Positions 57,511 through 64,000 of a stretch of 64,000 bases of DNA are shown piece by piece; the first letter of the stretch is position 1, and every line of letters starts with the position of its first letter. This DNA comes from Oceanisphaera profunda (GTDB lineage Bacteria; Pseudomonadota; Gammaproteobacteria; Enterobacterales; Aeromonadaceae), in contig NZ_CP021377.1 in NCBI RefSeq assembly GCF_002157895.1, positions 2,232,001-2,296,000 on the forward strand, given 5' to 3'. A program made the position numbers and the translations under genes. The notes under the pieces were generated by a model. The model did no database searches and had not been told where the DNA came from. It worked only from the letters and a program-made list of their open reading frames with translations.

Positions 57511-58373
57511 AACGCCACACTCCAGTACCAGTTGATTAAAGGTTTGCCCCAAATAAGATACACCCAGCCAGCGATGGCAAGTGCCGGTCCAAAGGGCAGT
57601 ACTTGCTGTGCATTTAAGCGCCGGCTCGCCATTAGGCTTAGGCCTATAACTGAGCCTATTACAGACGAGAGTAGCAGTATCGGCAAGATAGCCTGCCAGC
57701 CAAACCAAGCGCCGAGCGCGGCTAATAGTTTAAAGTCGCCATAGCCCATGCCTTCTTTACCGGTGGCCAGCTTGAACGCCCAATACAAACTCCACAAGAT
57801 GCCGTAACCAATTACGCCACCTATTACTGCATCCGACAAAGGGATAAATAGGCCATTGAGATTAATTAATAACCCTAGCCATAACAGCGATAGGGTTAGG
57901 TTATCCGGTAATAAAAGATGGTCCACATCGATCATCGTCATGCAGATCAGCAGCCAAGTAAATAACAAAGCGGCCAGCAACTCTGGGCTAGCGCCAAAAC
58001 GCCATACGGCCGCCGCAGATAAGATGGCGGTGCTTAATTCAACTAAGGGATAGCGCTTAGATACTTTCTCCTGACAATAGCGGCAGCGCCCGCGTAGCAT
58101 TAACCAACTTAGCAGCGGGATATTATCGAGCGCACTCAACTGATGCTGACAATGAGAACAACGCGAACGTGGGGTGCAGATATTAAAGGTTGCTTGTTCG
58201 GGGGCAGGGCTGTTATTGAGCTCGGCACACTCTTGCTGCCACTCGCGCTTTAACATCACCGGTAGTCGATAAATCACCACATTTAAAAAGCTACCGACGA
58301 GTAAACTTAGCAAAGTAACAATGATATAAAGAGAGAGCATATCTTGGGTTAGCCATTGGCTCAGCACCGCCAT
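57507..58373 (-). CDS. pilD: Type IV prepilin peptidase PilD
   Basis: PilD cleaves prepilin leaders and N-methylates the new N-terminus. The 288-residue inner-membrane protein has an N-terminal span (LLVGSFLNVVIYRLP), a cytoplasmic zinc motif of two CxxC pairs (CSHC, CRYC), and about six more spans. The catalytic aspartates are in MIDVDHLLLPD and GMGYGDFKLL. It would process the PilA at 61567 and probably type II secretion pseudopilins encoded elsewhere. Confidence 0.96.
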   Translation of the reverse strand: MAVLSQWLTQDMLSLYIIVTLLSLLVGSFLNVVIYRLPVMLKREWQQECAELNNSPAPEQATFNICTPRSRCSHCQHQLSALDNIPLLSWLMLRGRCRYCQEKVSKRYPLVELSTAILSAAAVWRFGASPELLAALLFTWLLICMTMIDVDHLLLPDNLTLSLLWLGLLINLNGLFIPLSDAVIGGVIGYGILWSLYWAFKLATGKEGMGYGDFKLLAALGAWFGWQAILPILLLSSVIGSVIGLSLMASRRLNAQQVLPFGPALAIAGWVYLIWGKPLINWYWSVAL

Positions 58374-58453
58374 TTCGAATCCTTATTAATGAATATATAA
58401 ATAATGAGTATCCAGTATTCATGGCAATATAAGCACTAATGAAAATACGGACA

Positions 58454-59665
58454 TTAATGTATAACGCTACCCAGATTAAAGATGGGAAGATACATGGCAA
58501 TCACTAGCCCGCCAACTAAAATCCCCAGCACCAACATCATCATTGGCTCAATTAAACTGGCCAAAGCCTCCACTGCTGCGTCCACTTCGGCTTCATAAAT
58601 GCTCGCCACTTTGTGCATCATATCGTCAATAACACCGGTTTCCTCACCTATCATGGCCAGTTGCACTAATAGATCAGGAAACAGCTGACTGGAGCCCAAT
58701 GCTAAATGCAGCGGTATGCCGGCTACCACATCGGCTCGTACTTGCAATACCGCTTGGCTGTAGACATGGTTGCCGCAGGCTCCGGCAGCCAAGGTTAGCC
58801 CTTCTATTAAGGGAATACCGGCGGCAAAGGTAGCAGCTAATGTGCGGGCAAAGCCCGTGAGTGCGGCTTTCTGCAAGATGGCACCTAACACCGGCATCTT
58901 AAGCAACAAACGATCTTGTTGCTGGCGCAACCGATTCGCACTACGTCGAGCTTTTATAACCCAATAGCAGAGCAGCACCAACACCAGCAGTAGGTAGCCG
59001 CCGTAGTGCTGTAAGCCGCGAGACAAACTGATCACCACTTGTGTAAACCAAGGTAAAGGCGCGCCAAAGTTGGCATACATCTCCTCAAACTGCGGGATCA
59101 CCCACAGTAATAGAATGGCCGACACCAGCGCCGCCACTATCAGCACTATGGCCGGATAAAACAGCGCTTTCTTTATTTTAGCTTTCAACAGTTGCGCTTT
59201 TTCCGCGTAGTCCGCCAACTGTGCAAACACCTGGGCTAAGGCGCCCATCTGCTCACCCGACTGTACTAAGTCCCGATACAGGTTGCTAAATTGCATAGGG
59301 AATTGCTTAAGAGCTCGGGATAAAGGCTGGCCATTTTCAACGTCCGTCACCAGCAGCGTTAACATGTGGGCAAGCGGGCCCTTGGTGGCCGAGCGGGCAA
59401 TCAATTTCAAGCTTTGTACCAGTGGTATACCGGCATGCAGCATAGTCGCCAATTGACGCGTCATAATGGCAATGTCTGCGGCGGAGATGGTTTGTTTGAA
59501 TTTGCTGAATAGCGGCGGGCGCTTGCGTTGTACTCGAGTAGGCAGAATGCCTTGGCGTTGTAATTGGTATTTTACTGCCAAGAGGCTGGACTCATGGGCC
59601 ACACCAGACACCGCTTGGCCATTTTTGTTGATGCCCTGCCAATGATAGGGCTGCTTTTTGCTCAT
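58454..59665 (-). CDS. pilC: Type IV pilus inner-membrane platform protein PilC
   Basis: PilC (GspF family) is the inner-membrane platform on which PilB extrudes pilin. The 403-residue product has a cytoplasmic helical domain (RQLATMLHAGIPLVQSLKLI), two spans near residues 170-240 (FYPAIVLIVAALVSAILLLWVI), the duplicated second GspF domain (FARTLAATFAAGIPLIEGL) and a final span (MMMLVLGILVGGLVIAMYLP). GGAGGTAG precedes the ATG. It is unusual in being separated from pilB by 155 bases. Confidence 0.96.
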   Translation of the reverse strand: MSKKQPYHWQGINKNGQAVSGVAHESSLLAVKYQLQRQGILPTRVQRKRPPLFSKFKQTISAADIAIMTRQLATMLHAGIPLVQSLKLIARSATKGPLAHMLTLLVTDVENGQPLSRALKQFPMQFSNLYRDLVQSGEQMGALAQVFAQLADYAEKAQLLKAKIKKALFYPAIVLIVAALVSAILLLWVIPQFEEMYANFGAPLPWFTQVVISLSRGLQHYGGYLLLVLVLLCYWVIKARRSANRLRQQQDRLLLKMPVLGAILQKAALTGFARTLAATFAAGIPLIEGLTLAAGACGNHVYSQAVLQVRADVVAGIPLHLALGSSQLFPDLLVQLAMIGEETGVIDDMMHKVASIYEAEVDAAVEALASLIEPMMMLVLGILVGGLVIAMYLPIFNLGSVIH

Positions 59666-59784
59666 GAGCTACCTCCGTTGAGCGCCTCCGGCGATGTGAA
59701 GGGCAAAGAGCAAAGTGGACAACACAAGCTAAAACCAGCTTTACATCTCACGCTTAGATGCCGTGGTTTGGTGCTATATTTTTG

Positions 59785-59818
59785 CATCACCCATCACCCA
59801 TCACCCATCACCCATCAC
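59785..59818. repeat. Heptanucleotide tandem repeat (CATCACC) between pilB and pilC
   Basis: CATCACC occurs four times in full plus six bases of a fifth, beginning 2 bases after the pilB stop in the transcribed (minus) strand sense, where it reads GGTGATG. Its unit resembles the GTGAAGGGTGA strings elsewhere. Such short perfect tandems can change copy number by slipped replication. Confidence 0.85.
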
Positions 59819-59820
59819 TG

Positions 59821-61557
59821 CTACTGGGTAATACGATTGGCCTCTGCCAAGCTAATGATGCCTTGTTGTACCTGAGCCAGTGCCGCTTGGCGCAAAGTGA
59901 GCATGCCTGAGGCTGTGGCGGCTCGAGCTAGGGTTAGGGAATCGGCGCCGCTGAGCATGAGCTCCGCCAAAGTGTCATTCATGGGTAACACTTCATAAAT
60001 ACCGATGCGGCCTTTGTAACCGTCGGTGCATAAGACGCAGCCGCTTGCTTGGAATAAATTTAGCTCTCGGTCATTTAGTTCGGGGCCATGGCAATCTTGC
60101 CCTTTGCCGTTAAGACCCTTGCTGCTAAGTCCTAACAAGGCTAATTGTGGTGCAGATAACACCTCTGGTATTTTACAATGAGGGCAGAGTTTTCGGGCGA
60201 GGCGTTGGGCAATAATCAGGCTGACCGAAGAGGCAATATTGTAGGCGGCCAGCCCCATATTCTTCAACCGCGTTAGTGTGTCTGTGGCAGAATTAGTGTG
60301 CAGGGTGGAGAGTACAAGGTGGCCGGTTTGTGCCGCCTTGATGGCAATTTCAGCGGTTTCTAAGTCACGAATTTCACCAACCATAATAATATCCGGATCT
60401 TGGCGCAAAAAGGCTCTTAGCGCCTGGGCAAAGCCTAAGCCTGCTTTAGGGTTAATTTGTACCTGATTAATGCCTGGCATAATAATCTCAATGGGATCTT
60501 CGGCGGTTGAGATATTGCTGCTCACCTGATTCAGAATGCTTAAACCCGTATAGAGCGACACGGTTTTTCCTGAGCCCGTTGGTCCGGTAACTAAAATTAG
60601 CCCTTGGGATAAATGCAGGGCCTCTAAATAAGCGGATTTTTGTCCTTCATTAAAGCCCAGTTGGTTGATGTCCAGTTTAGTAATGGCGCTATCGAGCAAG
60701 CGTAATACGACTTTCTCACCGGCTTGGGTCGGCAAACTGCTCACCCGCATATCGATTGACTTATGGCGACCTAGCTTTAATTTAATGCGCCCATCTTGAG
60801 GGAGACGGCGCTCGGCAATGTCGAGGCTGGCCATCACTTTTAGTCGCGCGGCAAAGCGGTTGGCGAGATGGCTGGGAGGCGAGGCCACATCATGTAAGAT
60901 GCCGTCAATGCGAAAGCGGATGCGGTAAAATAGCTCATAAGGTTCAAAGTGAATATCGGAAGCCGCTTGGCGCACCGCATCTCGCAGCACTTGATGAATA
61001 TATTGTACTAGCGGCGCATCATCTTGGTCGTGGGGCGTTTCTTCAGCAGCACTACTTTGTAGCCCAGCTAGGTCATCGGCGTCGTCATCTGAGCTGTGAG
61101 TTAAATCAATAAGGCTGGGCTCATCACTGCGTTGTAGTTGGCTGAGTAAGGAAGACAGCTGTATTTCTTCCACCAACTTAGCATCCGTTACCACATTAAA
61201 ACGAAAGCTAAAGTCCTCCAGCGCCTGCATATTGCTCGGATCTGAGATGGCCAGATATAAGACATTATCTTGGAATAATATCGGCAGTGCATGATGGCGC
61301 TCAATTAAGTCCATGCTCAGATATTGCGGCGGTAAATCTTGGGCGGTTAGAGTATCTAAATCGAACAAGGGTAAGTCGTAATGCCGCACACAAAATTTAG
61401 CCAGCTCATGACTCGACAATAACTTGCGCTCGACCAGCACAGTACTCAGCGGCTTAGCTTCTTGTTGCGCTTGGGTCAGGGCCAGCTCTAGCTGGCCGTC
61501 GGTCAGTAAAGAAGCGGTTAATAAGCTGCGCGCTAAACCCTTGTGTTGAGTATGCAT
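59821..61557 (-). CDS. pilB: Type IV pilus assembly ATPase PilB
   Basis: PilB powers pilus extension. The 578-residue product has an N-terminal MshEN-type domain (ARSLLTASLLTDGQLELAL), known in relatives to bind cyclic di-GMP, then a RecA-like GspE domain: Walker A GPTGSGKTVSLY near residue 333, the Asp box, LRAFLRQDPDIIMVGEIRD, and a His box (TGHLVLSTLHTNSA). A four-cysteine zinc site (CPHC, then CVLC) is near residue 460. It starts 9 bases after the pilA stop. Confidence 0.96.
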   Translation of the reverse strand: MHTQHKGLARSLLTASLLTDGQLELALTQAQQEAKPLSTVLVERKLLSSHELAKFCVRHYDLPLFDLDTLTAQDLPPQYLSMDLIERHHALPILFQDNVLYLAISDPSNMQALEDFSFRFNVVTDAKLVEEIQLSSLLSQLQRSDEPSLIDLTHSSDDDADDLAGLQSSAAEETPHDQDDAPLVQYIHQVLRDAVRQAASDIHFEPYELFYRIRFRIDGILHDVASPPSHLANRFAARLKVMASLDIAERRLPQDGRIKLKLGRHKSIDMRVSSLPTQAGEKVVLRLLDSAITKLDINQLGFNEGQKSAYLEALHLSQGLILVTGPTGSGKTVSLYTGLSILNQVSSNISTAEDPIEIIMPGINQVQINPKAGLGFAQALRAFLRQDPDIIMVGEIRDLETAEIAIKAAQTGHLVLSTLHTNSATDTLTRLKNMGLAAYNIASSVSLIIAQRLARKLCPHCKIPEVLSAPQLALLGLSSKGLNGKGQDCHGPELNDRELNLFQASGCVLCTDGYKGRIGIYEVLPMNDTLAELMLSGADSLTLARAATASGMLTLRQAALAQVQQGIISLAEANRITQ

Positions 61558-61566
61558 GTCGATGTA

Positions 61567-62001
61567 TCAACACAAGCCAGCAGCTGTGCATGAGCCAGCT
61601 GAAACCCAGGTTACGCGGCCATCCTTTGCTGTGCCTGTTAGTATGAAGGTACTAGCACTCACCGTATTAGTGTCGGTGGCGGTAATGATCCAAGGACCCT
61701 CGTTGTTGGTACCAGTAGTGGTAACCGCCACACCGGCGACAGTATCGGTTTTTACTGCAGAGTCAGGTACGGCGCTATTTCCTGCTGCAGCACAGTCAGA
61801 GCCGCCAGTCTGTACGCAAATATCGATAGCGGTTTTTGCGGGGCCGGTGGCGGCGATCACTTCGGTAAATCTAGCGCGCTGGGCGTAGGTTTGATAAGCG
61901 GGTAGGGCGACCGTGGCTAAGATTGCCACTATGGCCACCACTATCATCAGTTCGATCAGGGTAAAGCCGCCGCTAGGGCGCGTGCCAATAAGCTTCCTCA
62001 T
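61567..62001 (-). CDS. pilA: Type IV major pilin PilA
   Basis: The product is a 144-residue type IVa prepilin from ATG 62001, preceded by AGGATGA. The leader MRKLIGTRPSGG is cut before FTLIELMIVVAIVAILATVA, the hydrophobic stem helix with the invariant Glu5. The globular part is small and Thr/Ala/Gly-rich, with two C-terminal cysteines (SCTAAGLC) and a CVQTGGSDC pair that could form disulfides. It leads a pilA-pilB-pilC-pilD-coaE run. Confidence 0.95.
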   Translation of the reverse strand: MRKLIGTRPSGGFTLIELMIVVAIVAILATVALPAYQTYAQRARFTEVIAATGPAKTAIDICVQTGGSDCAAAGNSAVPDSAVKTDTVAGVAVTTTGTNNEGPWIITATDTNTVSASTFILTGTAKDGRVTWVSAGSCTAAGLC

Positions 62002-62040
62002 AATGTCATCCTTGACTGATAGAGCGTAACTTTTAGAGTC

Positions 62041-62085
62041 GGCCAATCATTGGCCAACCGCGTTGGTGACCTTAAGATATAGCAA
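62041..62085 (-). promoter_or_regulatory. Possible pilA promoter with a palindromic leader element
   Basis: On the minus strand TTGCTATATC (62085-62076) gives a TGC-extended -10 (TATATC). Transcription would start near 62069. The leader then contains GGCCAATCATTGGCC (62041-62055), 7-base arms around one base, about 40 bases before the pilA ATG. No sigma-54 site (GG and GC 10 bases apart) was found at the usual place. Confidence 0.4.
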
Positions 62086-63618
<1,533 letters not shown>

Positions 63619-63625
63619 TTGAGCG

Positions 63626-63660
63626 GGTCTTTACGCAGCCGCTTGTGCTGCGTAAAGACC
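63626..63660 (+). promoter_or_regulatory. Intercistronic hairpin between dctP and dctQ
   Basis: GGTCTTTACGCAGC (63626-63639) pairs perfectly with GCTGCGTAAAGACC (63647-63660), loop of 7. The tail (GCTTTAACG) lacks a T tract, so it probably protects the dctP 3' end or partly terminates, raising binding-protein output over permease. Confidence 0.7.
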
Positions 63661-63715
63661 GCTTTAACGTTGACTGGCCGCGTCTGAGTTTTGCAATCCG
63701 TCTCGGAGAGTGTTT

Positions 63716-64000
63716 ATGAATACAGTGCGCCTTATTTGGGATCGTTTTGAAGAAGGCTTTATTGTTTTTTTGCTAGCAACCATGACGCTAGTTACCTTTG
63801 TTTATGTAATTTTTAATAACTTCTATACCTTTTTTTATCGTGTTGGCGAATATTTTGCTGAGCGCTCGGTCGGCGTGTCTGAATTTTTTTATGATATTGG
63901 CGACGTTATATTAGACATAGTGCAAACCATGACGTGGAGTAATGCGCTTACTAAAGCGCTATTTGCGTGGCTGATATTCTTTGGTTTGGCGTACGGTGTG
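63716..64000 (+). CDS. dctQ: TRAP transporter small permease DctQ, N-terminal part
   Basis: The first 95 codons of a gene cut by the window edge. ATG 63716 follows CGGAGAG. The product begins MNTVRLIWDRFEEGFIVFLL, with a first span at about residues 15-35, and contains further hydrophobic segments, matching the four-span DctQ subunit that works with DctM. It is 97 bases after dctP and must continue beyond 64000. Confidence 0.88.
   Translation, partial: MNTVRLIWDRFEEGFIVFLLATMTLVTFVYVIFNNFYTFFYRVGEYFAERSVGVSEFFYDIGDVILDIVQTMTWSNALTKALFAWLIFFGLAYGV

Overview
The window is chromosomal DNA from a gammaproteobacterium. Gene order and protein sequences (RNase P RNA followed by a complete mraZ-to-lpxC division and cell-wall cluster, RraB, YggX, MutY, LptF/LptG, type IV pilus pilABCD next to coaE) fit the Aeromonadales and their marine relatives of the Oceanisphaera/Oceanimonas/Zobellella kind. 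That placement is inference from recognised proteins; no database search was possible.

Layout. Bases 1-1170 hold the end of rsmI, a repeat-rich gap and rnpB. Bases 1175-18841 are one long plus-strand division/cell-wall cluster: mraZ, rsmH, ftsL, ftsI, murE, murF, mraY, murD, ftsW, murG, murC, ddl, ftsQ, ftsA, ftsZ, lpxC, mostly with overlapping stop and start codons. An M23 peptidase gene and secA follow. Bases 22.8-31.2 kb carry chemotaxis receptors (two tandem paralogues and a soluble PAS-PAS receptor), a 269-bp MITE-like element, an acyltransferase, rraB, an acetyltransferase and an OsmB-like lipoprotein. Bases 31.4-39.3 kb have valS-holC-pepA on the minus strand, divergent from lptF-lptG, then an RDD protein. 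Bases 39.5-47.5 kb are a patchwork of tRNA-Leu genes, mscL, a remnant of an RNA methyltransferase, a Fur-type promoter with a tiny membrane protein, rsmC, dapA behind a candidate attenuator, a divergent Hfq-like protein, an MFS pump, a cold-shock protein and an ABM-domain protein.

Bases 47.6-50.4 kb hold the least familiar genes: a predicted outer-membrane barrel protein, an HprK-like kinase fused to a PqqD-like domain, and, translationally coupled in front of it, a Tat-signal protein whose mature part carries four YSRPS repeats. This looks like a kinase/peptide-binding-domain cassette with its own small exported substrate. Bases 50.7-57 kb contain a Phe-Phe-Phe-Thr tRNA operon, yggX, mutY, an aminotransferase, trmB and an M18 aminopeptidase. 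Bases 56.9-62 kb hold pilA-pilB-pilC-pilD-coaE on the minus strand, and the window ends inside a TRAP transporter operon (dctP, start of dctQ).

Several families of short intergenic repeats recur: paired CACGGAA elements, GTGAAGGGTGA-type strings usually in facing pairs, GTAAGCTTGAAGCCGTAAG-type strings, an element containing CATCTTTAGTCGGCC, and a long imperfect inverted repeat at 55.1 kb. Clear intrinsic terminators delimit most units. I saw no CRISPR array, prophage, intact insertion sequence or rRNA gene.
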